From contig NZ_CP035806.1 of NCBI RefSeq assembly GCF_004208635.1, forward strand, positions 2,852,001-2,916,000: a stretch of DNA of 64,000 nucleotides, given 5' to 3'. The position numbers were made by a program, and so were the translations under genes. Positions 23,580-32,551 of the stretch are shown piece after piece. The first letter of the stretch is position 1. Each line of letters opens with the position of its first letter. The DNA comes from Leucobacter triazinivorans. GTDB taxonomy: Bacteria > Actinomycetota > Actinomycetes > Actinomycetales > Microbacteriaceae. The notes below the pieces were generated by a model that was not told the DNA's origin, did not search any database, and saw nothing but the letters and a program-made list of their open reading frames with translations.

Positions 23580-23815
23580 GCTTGGTCTAACTCGCTCTCT
23601 GGAAACATGGGCAGCATTTTGACGAGTAGGTCGTAGTAACTGGGATATTGCTTGAAGTGCTCTTGCAACCCTTGAGATAGCTCCTCGAAACTTGACGCCC
23701 CCGCGCCCACCTCACGGGTGAGCGCCTCCTGATCGGCAATCACCTGCCGAGGGTCGATACCTACGGTGTAGTTCACAAGGCGCGCTAAGCGCCGGGAAAA
23801 ATCAGCTGTCATCAT
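23576..23815 (-). CDS. Small helical protein coupled to the membrane protein
   Basis: A 79-residue, mostly helical protein (MMTADFSRRLARLVNYTVGI) starting at ATG 23815 six bases after AGGA. The open frame extends upstream to 23998, but that part lacks a ribosome-binding site and good codon use. It ends inside the start of the next gene. The N-terminal segment could be a degenerate helix-turn-helix; that is a guess. The gap 23816-24003 has no other supported gene. Confidence 0.5.
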   Translation of the reverse strand: MMTADFSRRLARLVNYTVGIDPRQVIADQEALTREVGAGASSFEELSQGLQEHFKQYPSYYDLLVKMLPMFPESELDQA

Positions 23816-24003
23816 TTCTGTTCCTATCTGCTCGTATCGTAAACGCCACCACTGACATTCCATCGGCGCTCGATGGGGTCTTCCTGGAACTTGCGGGGTT
23901 GCTCGGCTATTCGCGCCCACCCCGCGCCCCTCAGGTCGCAGGAGAGCCGGAGAGAAGACGAGGCCCCCGACCAGTCGAAACCAGCCGGGGGCCTGCACCT
24001 TGC

Positions 24004-24510
24004 CTATTCCTGGATCAGCCCAGGGCGAGGGGGCGGTGCCGTCGCAACCTGCCGAGTAGCCACGACCAGAATCTGCTCAAGCATCGAGGTCGCGCCCTGC
24101 ATCTTCTCCTGCTCCGAAAGCACAATGTCGCCCTTCGTGACATTCGCATAGGCGCGCATCGCGGCGTCGGTTGACTGCATCAACGCCTGACGCCTGCGCG
24201 GGTCAGATTCCGACTCAGCAAGCTCCAGCGTCCGGTCGGTCTGATCCAGCAGCTTCTCCGCGATCCGTTCACGCCGATCCCGCATGTACTCCGAGCGGTA
24301 CGCCCGCGCGCGATCCATCGCGTCGGGTGTGCCCGACGAGCCCGAACCGGTGCGCGCCCACTCGACCTGGTTACGCTTCGCGATGTCGGTGAGGGTGCGC
24401 TTGCTCAAGCCAAGCTCCTCCGCAATCTGCGGACGGGTCTTCCCCTCGCGGATCAGCTCGACCGCCTGCTGCTCCACCTCCGGCGGGGTGCGGTACCCGC
24501 TCGGCATCAA
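24004..24510 (-). CDS. Phage terminase-small-subunit-like HTH protein
   Basis: A 168-residue protein. The N-terminal helix-turn-helix (GKTRPQIAEELGLSKRTLTD, about 23-42) is followed by a basic linker and a long helical region (SEYMRDRRERIAEKLLDQTD), the layout of small terminase subunits that recognise pac/cos DNA. The large subunit is absent from the window. Its start overlaps the upstream gene's stop (ATGA). A lone terS-like gene next to the attachment site is a feature of phage satellites. An ordinary HTH regulator remains possible. Confidence 0.55.
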   Translation of the reverse strand: MMPSGYRTPPEVEQQAVELIREGKTRPQIAEELGLSKRTLTDIAKRNQVEWARTGSGSSGTPDAMDRARAYRSEYMRDRRERIAEKLLDQTDRTLELAESESDPRRRQALMQSTDAAMRAYANVTKGDIVLSEQEKMQGATSMLEQILVVATRQVATAPPPRPGLIQE

Positions 24511-25199
24511 GCCACCGCCTTGGAACGGATCACGCGATCCAGCGCCTGCACGCGCTGGTCAACCTCGATGTCCGCCGAGGCGAACTCCGAACGATCCATC
24601 GCCGCGAACCCCTCTGGGTCGGCCTGGTGCAGTGCGGTCACAGCGCCGAGGCTCGGCTGACCCTCCAAAGCCTCCGAGAGCACGCGTCGCCAGGCGTTCG
24701 GAGCCGACACCGCCTGCTGTGCGGCGCGCACCTGCGCTGCGCCCTCGTCGCCTGCCTCGGCCAGCCGGTTGAACACGAGGGAGCGCACCTCGGACACCAC
24801 CTCGTCCGGCGCAATCGACGACACCACCTCCGGCAGGGTATCGATATACGCGGCCACCGCCCGGAGCCGTGCGGGGGAGGCAGTGTGGATGATCTGGTCG
24901 AGGGAGCGGCCCGAGTCGAGCAGTGCCTTCGTCTGCCCCCACTCGAACTGTGCGACCGCCACCTGATCGGCGGTGGTCGGGCGGAGCGAGTCGATATACT
25001 CCGCCGGGGTCGGGCCGGTCGCTGTCGCCTCAGCAGGGATCGCGGCGAGCAGGTTCTTCCGGGCCTCCATCAACCGGCGGGCGCGCTCACGCGTGATAGC
25101 CGAATTGGTGTAGTCCGGGTTCGACCACTTCACCGCTTCGGCAAGTTCCGTGCGGTACCGCTGGTACGCCTGCGCATGAGGGTTGATGTTGGTATTCAT
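24507..25199 (-). CDS. Phage-like hypothetical protein
   Basis: A 230-residue soluble helical protein from ATG 25199 (GAAGG seven bases upstream). Composition is polar and Ala-rich, with no membrane segment or recognised catalytic motif. It is coupled to the terminase-small-subunit-like gene by an ATGA overlap and is the last gene before the right attachment repeat. Similar-sized leftmost genes in prophage packaging modules are common, but the family is not recognised. Confidence 0.55.
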   Translation of the reverse strand: MNTNINPHAQAYQRYRTELAEAVKWSNPDYTNSAITRERARRLMEARKNLLAAIPAEATATGPTPAEYIDSLRPTTADQVAVAQFEWGQTKALLDSGRSLDQIIHTASPARLRAVAAYIDTLPEVVSSIAPDEVVSEVRSLVFNRLAEAGDEGAAQVRAAQQAVSAPNAWRRVLSEALEGQPSLGAVTALHQADPEGFAAMDRSEFASADIEVDQRVQALDRVIRSKAVA

Positions 25200-25363
25200 T
25201 ATGAACCTTCAAGGGTTTTGGGCGGGGCGGATGCCCCTGGGTGAACCGCTGCCAGACGCCCCGACAGCGGGGGCCTGTTAGGCGGCTCTTGCCAGAGCCT
25301 CAATAGTGAAGGCAAACGAGGGGAGCGCGGTTACGCGGCCCGGTAACCCTCCGGTGTCGCGCG

Positions 25364-25382
25364 TCTACTTGCGGGGGTTCTT
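25364..25382 (+). repeat. attR core of the second island (19-bp direct repeat)
   Basis: TCTACTTGCGGGGGTTCTT, identical to 14047-14065. Left of it the gap 25200-25363 holds no gene. Right of it (25383 on) sequence and gene content become typical core chromosome. Confidence 0.75.
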
Positions 25383-25496
25383 TTGTCTCCCGGGCCACGC
25401 GAGCGCCTCGCACCGCGGAGTGCTGCGCGCCCAGGCTCTCACGGCTCCACCCGCACCACGACGCGCTGGTAGGCTGAGCGCGCGGAAGGGGCGGGA

Positions 25497-26732
25497 ATGG
25501 GTCGCATGATGGCGGTGCTGCGCCGGATCACGCGTCGCGTGTGGTTCCGAGCGGCGCTGATGACGCTGGGCGGGATCCTGCTCGCCCTGCTTGCCGGCCT
25601 TCTGGGCGCCTGGATCCCGACCTCGATGTCGATCGATCTCGGCCAGGGGTCGGTCAGCACACTGCTGCAGATCATCGCGAGTTCGATGCTCGCGGTGAGC
25701 ACCTTCTCGCTCACGATCATGGTGACGGCCTACTCGTCCGCGGCCACGAGCGGTACGCCGCGCGCGACGCAGCTGCTCATCGAGGATCGCACGTCCCAGA
25801 ACGTGCTCTCGCTGTTTATCGGCAGCTTCACCTTCGCCCTCGTGGGTATCGTGGCGCTGTCCACGGGCTACTACGACGAGAAGGGGCGCACGGTCCTTTT
25901 CCTGGGCACCCTCGTCGTGATCGCGCTGATCGTGATCGCGCTGCTGCGTTGGATCAATCATCTCGCGCACTTCGGCCGGGTAGCCGACACGATCGACCGG
26001 GTCGAGCGTGCAGCGCTCGAGGTCGTGTGCGAGTACGCGAAGCGGCCGACGATGGGCGGGCTTCCGCTTCGCGGGCTTCCGCGCAGGCCGTTGCGCGCGG
26101 TGCACGGAACACGGGTCGGGTACGTCACCCACCTCGACATGGCTGGTCTGCAGAGCGCCGCCGAGTCGGCCGAGACGGACATCTACGTCGTTGCCACGCC
26201 GGGGCGGCAGGCCGATGTGGTCGTCCCGCTGGCCTATGTGCCGGCGGAGTCCGCCGAGGACATCGACGAGTCCGTGCGGCAGGCGTTTCTCGTGGACGAT
26301 CACCGCACCTTCGAGAGCGACCCGCGGCTCGGGGTGATCGCCCTCTCGGAGATCGGGATCCGAGCGCTGTCCCCGGCGATGAACGACCCGGGAACCGCCA
26401 TCGAGGTGATCGCCGCCCTCGAGCGCGTGTTCGCGGCGATGGCCGACGTCGAGCCCCGGCCGGAACCCGATTACGACCGCGTGCACGTGCGCGAGGTGCA
26501 GCTCTCCGATCTGGTGACCGATGCGTTTCGCCCGCTCGCACGAGACGGAGCCGGCTTTATCGAGGTGCACCTGCGGGTGCAGCGCACGCTCAGCGCGCTG
26601 GCCGCCCTCGGGGGCCCCGAGTGGGCGCGCCCGTTCCGCGAGGCCGCGGCCGACGCCGCTCGCCGCGCTGCTGCCGGTCTCGACCGCACCGATCGGCGCG
26701 TGCTGCGCCGGGCCCGCCGCGACTACTGGTAG
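25497..26732 (+). CDS. DUF2254 predicted membrane protein
   Basis: A 411-residue integral membrane protein of the DUF2254 family. Four hydrophobic segments lie in the first 150 residues (AALMTLGGILLALLAGLLGA; TLLQIIASSMLAVSTFSLTI; LSLFIGSFTFALVGIVALST; VLFLGTLVVIALIVIALLRW). The conserved FSLTIMVTAYSSAATSGTPR stretch and IALSEIGIRALSPAMNDPGT are family hallmarks. The C-terminal half is cytoplasmic. Function unknown. It is the first core gene right of the island, so the island disrupts no coding gene here. ATG 25497 or 25506 could be the start. Confidence 0.85.
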   Translation: MGRMMAVLRRITRRVWFRAALMTLGGILLALLAGLLGAWIPTSMSIDLGQGSVSTLLQIIASSMLAVSTFSLTIMVTAYSSAATSGTPRATQLLIEDRTSQNVLSLFIGSFTFALVGIVALSTGYYDEKGRTVLFLGTLVVIALIVIALLRWINHLAHFGRVADTIDRVERAALEVVCEYAKRPTMGGLPLRGLPRRPLRAVHGTRVGYVTHLDMAGLQSAAESAETDIYVVATPGRQADVVVPLAYVPAESAEDIDESVRQAFLVDDHRTFESDPRLGVIALSEIGIRALSPAMNDPGTAIEVIAALERVFAAMADVEPRPEPDYDRVHVREVQLSDLVTDAFRPLARDGAGFIEVHLRVQRTLSALAALGGPEWARPFREAAADAARRAAAGLDRTDRRVLRRARRDYW

Positions 26733-26870
26733 GCGGGTCCGACGCCGGCGTTCGGCGTCGCCGCGCGGGATCGGGGGAGCGTCGAGCCGCCCGCCGCCGA
26801 GCTGCCCGGTGCCCTCGCGCCGCCCGGTGTCGTCGCGCGCCCCGGCGGGCCCGGAACGTATCATGAGAGC

Positions 26871-27419
26871 ATGACCGCCTCGACCGCACTCGCCGAGCCC
26901 ATCGTCGGCCCCCTCGTCACCCTGCGCGCGCCGCTGAGCGCCGATCTCGACCCGCTCGTCGCAATCCTCACCGAGCCCGAGGTGGCGGAGTGGTGGGTGG
27001 GCTACACGCCGCAGCGCGTGCGCGAGGAGTTCATCGAGGCCCCGGAGACGACCCGCATCATCGAGGTCGAGGGGGAGTGCGCGGGCGCGCTCTACGTGCT
27101 GCGCGGCGAGGATCCCGAGTACCCCACCACGGTGATGCACCTCTTCCTCAGCACCCGCTTCCGCGGGCGTCGCATCGGCGAGGAGGTGCTGGCGCTCGCG
27201 ATCCGGGCCGAGTTCGCCGACGGGATCTCCCGCGTCACGCTCGACCCGAACGTGCACAACGAGGGCGCCATCCGCAGCTACGAGCGCCTCGGATTCCGCC
27301 GCATCGGCGTGCTGCGCGACTACCAGGTGCGTCCGGGCGGGCACCTCGAGGACGCCCTCTTCCTCGACCTCACCCGGAGCGACTTCCCCGACGGCCCGCC
27401 GCTCCCGCCGCGGGGCTGA
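26871..27419 (+). CDS. GNAT-family N-acetyltransferase
   Basis: A 182-residue GNAT enzyme that transfers an acetyl group from acetyl-CoA to an amine. The acetyl-CoA loop RFRGRRIGEEVLALAI is at about 101-116, followed by the conserved NVHNEGAIRSYERLGFRRIG (about 127-146). The N-terminus (LVTLRAPLSADLDPLVAILT) resembles RimJ/aminoglycoside 6'-type enzymes. The substrate cannot be read; resistance function should not be assumed. It stands alone between the DUF2254 and MFS genes. Confidence 0.85.
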   Translation: MTASTALAEPIVGPLVTLRAPLSADLDPLVAILTEPEVAEWWVGYTPQRVREEFIEAPETTRIIEVEGECAGALYVLRGEDPEYPTTVMHLFLSTRFRGRRIGEEVLALAIRAEFADGISRVTLDPNVHNEGAIRSYERLGFRRIGVLRDYQVRPGGHLEDALFLDLTRSDFPDGPPLPPRG

Positions 27420-27605
27420 CCTCGGCGTCCGCCGGCCCAACCCGAGCGAATTGCTCGAAACCGAGCGAATCGTCTGCGCTGGACGGCTCTGTTTCGCGCA
27501 TCGGGCTCAGTTTCGGCGAACCCGGGCCCGGCGCACGCCCGGCGCACGCCCGGCGCACCCCGCCCCGCGGCGAGCAGCGCCCCGCCGGGCCGCTAGCATG
27601 GACCC

Positions 27606-28997
27606 ATGCGAACCGCGCGGCCCCTGCTCCCCTGGGTCGTCTGGGGAGTCGCGGCCCTCGCCTACGCGGTCGCCATCATCAACCGCTCCTCGCTGTCGGC
27701 GCTCGGCCCTGCGGCGCAGGAGCACTTCGGCATCGACGCGACCGCGCTGTCGATGTTCGCCATGATCCAGCTCGTCGTCTACGCCGGGCTGCAGGTGCCG
27801 GTGGGCGTGCTGCTCGACCGCTTCGGCTCGACCAACATGATCCTCGGCGGCGGCGTGCTCATGGTGATCGGGCAGACGGTCATGGCGCTCGCCCCCGATG
27901 TGAGCCTCGCGATCCTCGCCCGCGTGCTGGTGGGGGCGGGCGACGCCTGCACGTTCATCAGCGTGATGCGCATCCTGCCCGAGTGGTTCGCGGTGCGGCA
28001 GCTCCCGACGGTGAGCCAGCTCACCGGCCTCATCGGCCAGGCGGGCCAGCTGGTCTCGGTGGCGCCGCTCGCCCTGCTGGTGAGCGTCGCCGGGTGGGCG
28101 AGCGGTTTTCTGGGCATCGCAGCGGCGGGGCTGCTGGTCGCGCTCCTCGGATCCCTCGTGCTGCGCAACCGCCCTGGAGACAGCACGCTCGCCGAGCGCA
28201 TCATCGGCCGTCAGAGCCGCACGAGTCGCGATGCCCGGTCGCTCGCGACGCCGCCCGTCACCGGCGTCGTGGAGATGGCGCCTCCCGCGACCGAGATGAT
28301 CCCGGTCATGAAGGAACCGCGAGTGCGCGGCCTGGGATTCTGGTCCCGCGCGCGTCGTCTGCTGCGGATCCCGGGCGTGCGCCTCGCCTACTGGGTGCAC
28401 TTCACCTCGCCGTTCGCCGCCAACGTGTTCATCCTGCTGTGGGGCACGCCGTTCCTCGTGGGCGGCGTCGGCCTGTCGCCGCCGGCGGCGAGCGGCCTGC
28501 TCAGCCTCACGGTCGTGTCGTCGATGCTGGCCGGCCTGCTGCTCGGCCCGATCAGCTCGCGCTTCGTGGAGCGTCGGGTGTGGATCAACGTCGGCATCAC
28601 GGTGGCGCTCGCCACCGTGTGGATCGCCGTGCTGCTCTGGCCCGGCGCGCCGCCGATGTGGCTGCTCGTGCTGCTGCTCGTGGTGATGCCGTTCGGCGGC
28701 CCTGCGTCCATGATCGCCTTCGAGGTGGCGCGATCCCACACGCCACGCAGCTTCGCGGGCTTCGGCACCGGCCTCGTCAACACCGCGGGCTTCACGGCGT
28801 CGCTGCTCGTGATCCTGCTCATCGGGCTGGTGCTCGACCTGCAGGGCGCGGGCTCGCCGGAGGACTACTCGCTCGGAGCGTTCAAGGTGGCGTTCGCGGT
28901 GCAGGTGCCCTTCTGGCTGCTGGGGCTCACCATGATCGTGATCGAGGCCCGCCGCACGAAGGGGTGGATGCAGGAGCACGGTCGGCGGCTGCGCTGA
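27606..28997 (+). CDS. MFS transporter
   Basis: A 463-residue major facilitator superfamily permease with about 12 membrane helices. The inter-helix 2-3 loop motif GVLLDRFGSTNMILGG is at about 68-83, and MRTARPLLPWVVWGVAALAY forms the first helix. A central hydrophilic loop (about 195-250) joins the two six-helix bundles. Substrate unknown. The gap 27420-27605 before it has short tandem CGGCGCACGCC units near 27530-27570 and nothing else identified. Confidence 0.88.
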   Translation: MRTARPLLPWVVWGVAALAYAVAIINRSSLSALGPAAQEHFGIDATALSMFAMIQLVVYAGLQVPVGVLLDRFGSTNMILGGGVLMVIGQTVMALAPDVSLAILARVLVGAGDACTFISVMRILPEWFAVRQLPTVSQLTGLIGQAGQLVSVAPLALLVSVAGWASGFLGIAAAGLLVALLGSLVLRNRPGDSTLAERIIGRQSRTSRDARSLATPPVTGVVEMAPPATEMIPVMKEPRVRGLGFWSRARRLLRIPGVRLAYWVHFTSPFAANVFILLWGTPFLVGGVGLSPPAASGLLSLTVVSSMLAGLLLGPISSRFVERRVWINVGITVALATVWIAVLLWPGAPPMWLLVLLLVVMPFGGPASMIAFEVARSHTPRSFAGFGTGLVNTAGFTASLLVILLIGLVLDLQGAGSPEDYSLGAFKVAFAVQVPFWLLGLTMIVIEARRTKGWMQEHGRRLR

Positions 28998-29014
28998 GCC
29001 GCGACAGGGCTCAG
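28994..29014. terminator. Small hairpin shared by convergent genes
   Basis: CTGAGCC and GGCTCAG pair across a 7-base loop. The hairpin overlaps the stop codons of both the MFS gene and cysE. There is no T-run, so its terminator strength is uncertain. Confidence 0.4.
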
Positions 29015-29580
29015 ATGACGTAGAAGTCGGCGAGGTCCGGGGTCTCGGCCCGCGGTGCCCCCCGGCGCGGGCGGCCGTGCGCCGGGATCCCGGTGAGTGT
29101 GGTCCACGGCGGGGCAGAGTGCACCACCACCGCGTTCGAGCCGACCGCGCTGTCGTGGCCCAGCTCGATGTTGCCGAGCACCTTCGCGCCGGCGCCGAGG
29201 ATCACCCGGTCCCCGATGGTCGGGTGGCGCTTGCCGCGGTTGTGGCCCGTGCCGCCGAGCGTGACCCCGTGGTAGATCAGCACATCGTCGCCGATGACGG
29301 CGGTCTCGCCGATCACCACGCCCATGCCGTGATCGATGAACAGGCGCCTGCCGATCGTGGCCCCCGGGTGGATCTCGATGCCGGTGAAGAAGCGCACGAG
29401 CTGGGAGAGCGCCCGGGGAAGGAGGCGCATGCCGCGATTCCAGAGCGCGTGCGAGACGCGATGCCACCAGACGGCGTGCAGCCCCGAGTAGATCAGGAAC
29501 ACCGAGGCGCCGCTGCGCGCGGCGGGATCGCCGGCCTGCGCGGCGCCGATGTCTTCGCGGATGCGGGAGAAGATGCTCAC
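29011..29580 (-). CDS. cysE: Serine O-acetyltransferase
   Basis: Makes O-acetyl-L-serine from serine and acetyl-CoA, the first step of cysteine synthesis, in the cytoplasm. 189 residues with a short N-terminal helical domain and a left-handed beta-helix of hexapeptide repeats ([40 protein letters not shown]). GTG 29580 follows AAGGG by five bases. The C-terminus (DLADFYVI) ends in Ile, as needed for docking into CysK. It lies downstream of cysK in the same direction, separated by a strong hairpin, so it may be read at a lower level. Confidence 0.92.
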   Translation of the reverse strand: MSIFSRIREDIGAAQAGDPAARSGASVFLIYSGLHAVWWHRVSHALWNRGMRLLPRALSQLVRFFTGIEIHPGATIGRRLFIDHGMGVVIGETAVIGDDVLIYHGVTLGGTGHNRGKRHPTIGDRVILGAGAKVLGNIELGHDSAVGSNAVVVHSAPPWTTLTGIPAHGRPRRGAPRAETPDLADFYVI

Positions 29581-29668
29581 TGCGACCCTTCGCACTCGAT
29601 CGGACGGATCCGCCGTTCCCGCTGCTCCCGCCGCCGCGGGGCCGGGGACGGATCCTTGCGTGCTGCAA

Positions 29669-29707
29669 CAGCGGGCCCGCGCAGAAGATTCCCGCGCGGG
29701 CCCGCTG
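29669..29707 (-). terminator. Strong hairpin between cysK and cysE
   Basis: CAGCGGGCCCGCGC (29669-29682) pairs perfectly with GCGCGGGCCCGCTG (29694-29707) over 14 bp with an 11-base loop. It sits just past the cysK stop and probably attenuates reading into cysE. Confidence 0.7.
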
Positions 29708-29718
29708 CGATGCGCGTG

Positions 29719-30654
29719 CTAGACCTCGAGATCCTCGAACAGCACCGTCGAGAAGTAGCGCTCGCCGAAGTCGGGCACCACGACCACGATCTTCTTGCCC
29801 GCGTTCTCGGGGCGCTTCGCGAGCTGCGTCGCGGCCCACACGGCTGCGCCGCCCGAGATGCCCGCGAGGATCCCCTCGTCGGTGCCGAGCGCGCGAGCCT
29901 TCGCGATCGAGTCTGCAAGGGTCACGTCGATGACCTCGTCGTAGATCTCGCGGTCGAGGATATCGGGCACGAAGTTGGCGCCGAGCCCCTGGATCTTGTG
30001 CGGGCCGGCCGTGCCCTCGGTGAGCAGCGGCGAGTCGATGGGTTCTACCGCGACGACGCGCACGTCGGGGTTCTGCTCCTTGAGGTACCCGCCGGCGCCC
30101 GTGATCGTGCCCCCGGTGCCGATGCCGGCGACGAAGATGTCGACCTGACCGTCGGTGTCGTTCCAGATCTCGGGGCCGGTGGTGGACCGGTGGATCGCCG
30201 GGTTCGCAGGGTTTGCGAACTGCTTCGCGAGCACGGCGCCCGGGGTGCTCGTCGCGATCTCTTCGGCCTTCGCGACTGCACCCTTCATGCCGAGCGGGCC
30301 CTCGGTCAGCACGATCTCGGCGCCGTAGGCGGCGAGCAGCTTGCGGCGCTCGATGCTCATCGTCTCGGGCATGGTGAGGATCACGCGGTAGCCGCGCGCG
30401 GCGCCGACGAAGGCGAGCGCGATGCCCGTGTTGCCGCTCGTGCCCTCGACGATGGTGCCGCCGGGCTGCAGCTCACCCGACTGCTCGGCCGCGTCGATGA
30501 TCGCGATGCCGATGCGGTCCTTCACGGATCCAGCGGGGTTGTAGAACTCGAGCTTGGCGAACACCTCGGCCTCGGCGCCGTCGGTGACGCGGTTGAGGCG
30601 CACGAGCGGGGTGTTCCCGAAGGCCTGGGTGATGTTGTCGTAGGTGCGTGTCAT
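29719..30654 (-). CDS. cysK: Cysteine synthase A (O-acetylserine sulfhydrylase)
   Basis: PLP enzyme converting O-acetylserine and sulfide to cysteine. 311 residues, the usual length. Motifs: [13 protein letters not shown] near the N-terminus, PLP Lys within NPAGSVKDR (about 39-47), [11 protein letters not shown] phosphate-binding loop near 68-78, and [14 protein letters not shown] near 175. Partner of CysE in the cysteine synthase complex. An inverted repeat in the upstream region (30718-30744) is a candidate control site. Confidence 0.95.
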   Translation of the reverse strand: MTRTYDNITQAFGNTPLVRLNRVTDGAEAEVFAKLEFYNPAGSVKDRIGIAIIDAAEQSGELQPGGTIVEGTSGNTGIALAFVGAARGYRVILTMPETMSIERRKLLAAYGAEIVLTEGPLGMKGAVAKAEEIATSTPGAVLAKQFANPANPAIHRSTTGPEIWNDTDGQVDIFVAGIGTGGTITGAGGYLKEQNPDVRVVAVEPIDSPLLTEGTAGPHKIQGLGANFVPDILDREIYDEVIDVTLADSIAKARALGTDEGILAGISGGAAVWAATQLAKRPENAGKKIVVVVPDFGERYFSTVLFEDLEV

Positions 30655-30717
30655 GCGCTTCGATCTCCTTCTGGAGGTGATGGGAGTCAGGTGGGGGCCA
30701 CCGAGAACTATAGCGCG

Positions 30718-30744
30718 AAGTTATTTGAGGAGTATCAATAACTT
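30718..30744. promoter_or_regulatory. Inverted repeat upstream of cysK
   Basis: AAGTTATT and AATAACTT (8 bp each, 11-base spacer) stand out as AT-rich in a high-GC background 64-90 bases before cysK. TTGATA and TATAGT boxes on the cysK strand lie close by. Candidate promoter with operator. Confidence 0.45.
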
Positions 30745-30825
30745 ATGCAATGCGTCACCGTGTGACGGCGGCGCCGGCGGTGCCGCGCTGACACCGGGGC
30801 CGCGCGCGCGTGGACGAATGCCGCG

Positions 30826-31731
30826 GTGTGGCAGAGTGGGGGAGTGGAAGAGCGGAGCGCCGAGCGGGCGCAGCGGACCGGAGATCTGCTCGCCGAGCTG
30901 CGAGCGGTGCTCGCCGCGGGCGGGATCGAGGATCCCGACGCGGAGGCCCAACTGCTCCTCGGGCACGCGCTCGGGGCGTCGCGGGGGCGGGTGCAAGCGA
31001 TGTCGGTGCTCGGCGCGCCGGTCGATCCCGAGCGCGTGGACGCGGTGCGCGAGCTCGCCGAGGAGCGTGCGCGCAGAGTCCCACTGCAGCATCTGACCGG
31101 CCGGGCGCCCTTCCGCTCGATCGAGCTCTCCGTGGGCCCCGGCGTGTTCGTGCCCCGCCCCGAGACCGAGACGGTCGCGCAGTTCGCGATCGATGCGCTG
31201 CAAGCGGTTCCGGATCCCGAGCCGGTCGCCGTCGATCTCTGCACGGGCAGCGGCGCCATCGCACTCGCGATCGCGGCCGAGGTGCCGACCGCGCGCGTCT
31301 GGGCGGTGGAGAAGAGTCGGGAAGCGCACGCGTGGGCCGAGCGCAACGTGCGCGAGTGGGGCGCCGGCAGGGTCGAACTGCTGCTCGGCGATGCGCGGGA
31401 TCCGCAGCTGCCCGAGCGGATCGTCGGCCGAGTCGACGTGCTCGTCTCGAATCCGCCATACGTGCCCCGGGACATGGTGCCGCGGGACCCGGAGGTGCGG
31501 GACCACGATCCCGAGCTCGCGCTCTACAGCGGCGCCGACGGGCTCGAGCTGATCCGCGCCATCAGCCTCGTCGGCCTCGGACTGGTGCGCCCGGGCGGCA
31601 CCCTCGTGCTCGAGCACGCCGAGATGCAGGGCGAGTCGATCCGCCGCCTCCTCGCCGCCGACGGCTGGCGCGCGGCGGCGACCCATCGCGATCTCACGGG
31701 GCGGGATCGCGCAACGACCGCGCTGCGCTGA
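30826..31731 (+). CDS. prmC: Peptide chain release factor N5-glutamine methyltransferase
   Basis: Methylates the GGQ glutamine of release factors RF1/RF2 using SAM. 301 residues: an N-terminal helical domain (AELRAVLAAGGIEDPDAEAQ) and a Rossmann methyltransferase domain with motif I VDLCTGSGAIALAIA near 132-146 and catalytic NPPY in VLVSNPPYVPRDM near 207-219. The start is uncertain: GTG 30826 or GTG 30844. It begins the prmC-tsaC-wecA-atp cluster typical of actinobacteria; prfA, often upstream, is replaced here by divergent cysK. Confidence 0.9.
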   Translation: MWQSGGVEERSAERAQRTGDLLAELRAVLAAGGIEDPDAEAQLLLGHALGASRGRVQAMSVLGAPVDPERVDAVRELAEERARRVPLQHLTGRAPFRSIELSVGPGVFVPRPETETVAQFAIDALQAVPDPEPVAVDLCTGSGAIALAIAAEVPTARVWAVEKSREAHAWAERNVREWGAGRVELLLGDARDPQLPERIVGRVDVLVSNPPYVPRDMVPRDPEVRDHDPELALYSGADGLELIRAISLVGLGLVRPGGTLVLEHAEMQGESIRRLLAADGWRAAATHRDLTGRDRATTALR

Positions 31732-31739
31732 GCCGCCCC

Positions 31740-31883
31740 CGCCGGTCGAGCGAGCGCAGCTCCCCGCCGGTCTGGCGCAGCGCAGCTCCCCGCCGATCGA
31801 GCGAGCGCAGCGAGTCGAGATCGAGCATCCGCGCGTTCGACTCGCTGCGCCTGCCCACCCGGCGGGGAGTAGAGTGAAGGGCT
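31740..31883. repeat. Intergenic GAGCGAGCGCAG repeats
   Basis: Two copies of GGTCGAGCGAGCGCAG-type and CGCAGCTCCCCGCCG-type blocks lie here, ending in GAGTCGAGATC. A related block, GCGAGCGCGCTTGCTCAG, is in the terminator at 43088. They look like short dispersed repeats. No gene. Confidence 0.45.
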
Positions 31884-32549
31884 ATGGCCGAAGTCTTCGA
31901 TTGCTCCGATAGTCCCCAGCTGCTCGCGGGCATGCGCACCGCGCGGCGGGCGATCGGGCGCGGCGAACTCGTGGTGATGCCCACCGACACGGTCTACGGC
32001 GTGGCGGCCGACGCCTTCACGCCCGAGGCGGTGCAGCGACTGCTCGACGCCAAGGGGCGCGGCCGCCAGTCTCCGCCGCCCGTGCTCATCCCGAACACGA
32101 ACACCCTCGCCGCGCTCGCCGCTGAGGTCACGACCCCGCTGCGCCGTCTGGCCGAGACGTTCTGGCCGGGCGGGCTCACGATCGTCACGCGCGCCAACCC
32201 GTCGCTCAGCTGGGATCTCGGCGAGACGGGCGGCACGGTCGCGCTGCGGATCCCGAACCACCCGCTCGCGCTCGAGCTGCTCGAGGAGACCGGCCCGCTC
32301 GCGGTCTCCTCGGCCAACCTGACCGGGGCCGCCGCGGCGCGCACCGCGGCGGCGGCGCAGGAGATGCTCGGCGACTCGATCTCGGTCTATCTCGAGGCGG
32401 GAGAGGCGGCGGGAGACGGCGTCGCCTCCACCATCATCGATGCGACCGGGCTCAGCGAGGACGGCGGCGTGCTGCGCGTGCTGCGCGAGGGCGGGGTGAC
32501 CCGCGAGGCGATCGCCGAGCTGCTGCCGCAGGTGGCCTTCGGGGACTGA
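31884..32549 (+). CDS. tsaC: L-threonylcarbamoyladenylate synthase (Sua5/YrdC/YciO)
   Basis: Makes threonylcarbamoyl-AMP from Thr, bicarbonate and ATP for the t6A37 modification of ANN-decoding tRNAs. 221 residues with the YrdC core: GELVVMPTDTVYGVAADAFT near 27-46, TFWPGGLTIVTRA near 92-104, VALRIPNHPLA and SSANLTGAAAA near 138-148. The usual KxR-x2 stretch reads LLDAKGRGRQSPPPVLIPN. It lacks the extra Sua5 C-terminal domain. It overlaps the usual actinobacterial position between prmC and wecA. Confidence 0.92.
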   Translation: MAEVFDCSDSPQLLAGMRTARRAIGRGELVVMPTDTVYGVAADAFTPEAVQRLLDAKGRGRQSPPPVLIPNTNTLAALAAEVTTPLRRLAETFWPGGLTIVTRANPSLSWDLGETGGTVALRIPNHPLALELLEETGPLAVSSANLTGAAAARTAAAAQEMLGDSISVYLEAGEAAGDGVASTIIDATGLSEDGGVLRVLREGGVTREAIAELLPQVAFGD

Positions 32550-32551
32550 GC

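Noticed and set aside
26871..27419. Aminoglycoside-resistance acetyltransferase
   Set aside because: The GNAT fold is clear, but nothing visible fixes the substrate, and it lies in core chromosome without mobile context.
25365..27440. A 691-residue minus-strand open frame
   Set aside because: It is the antisense shadow of the DUF2254 and GNAT genes, with His/Arg/Asp-rich sequence typical of high-GC shadows.
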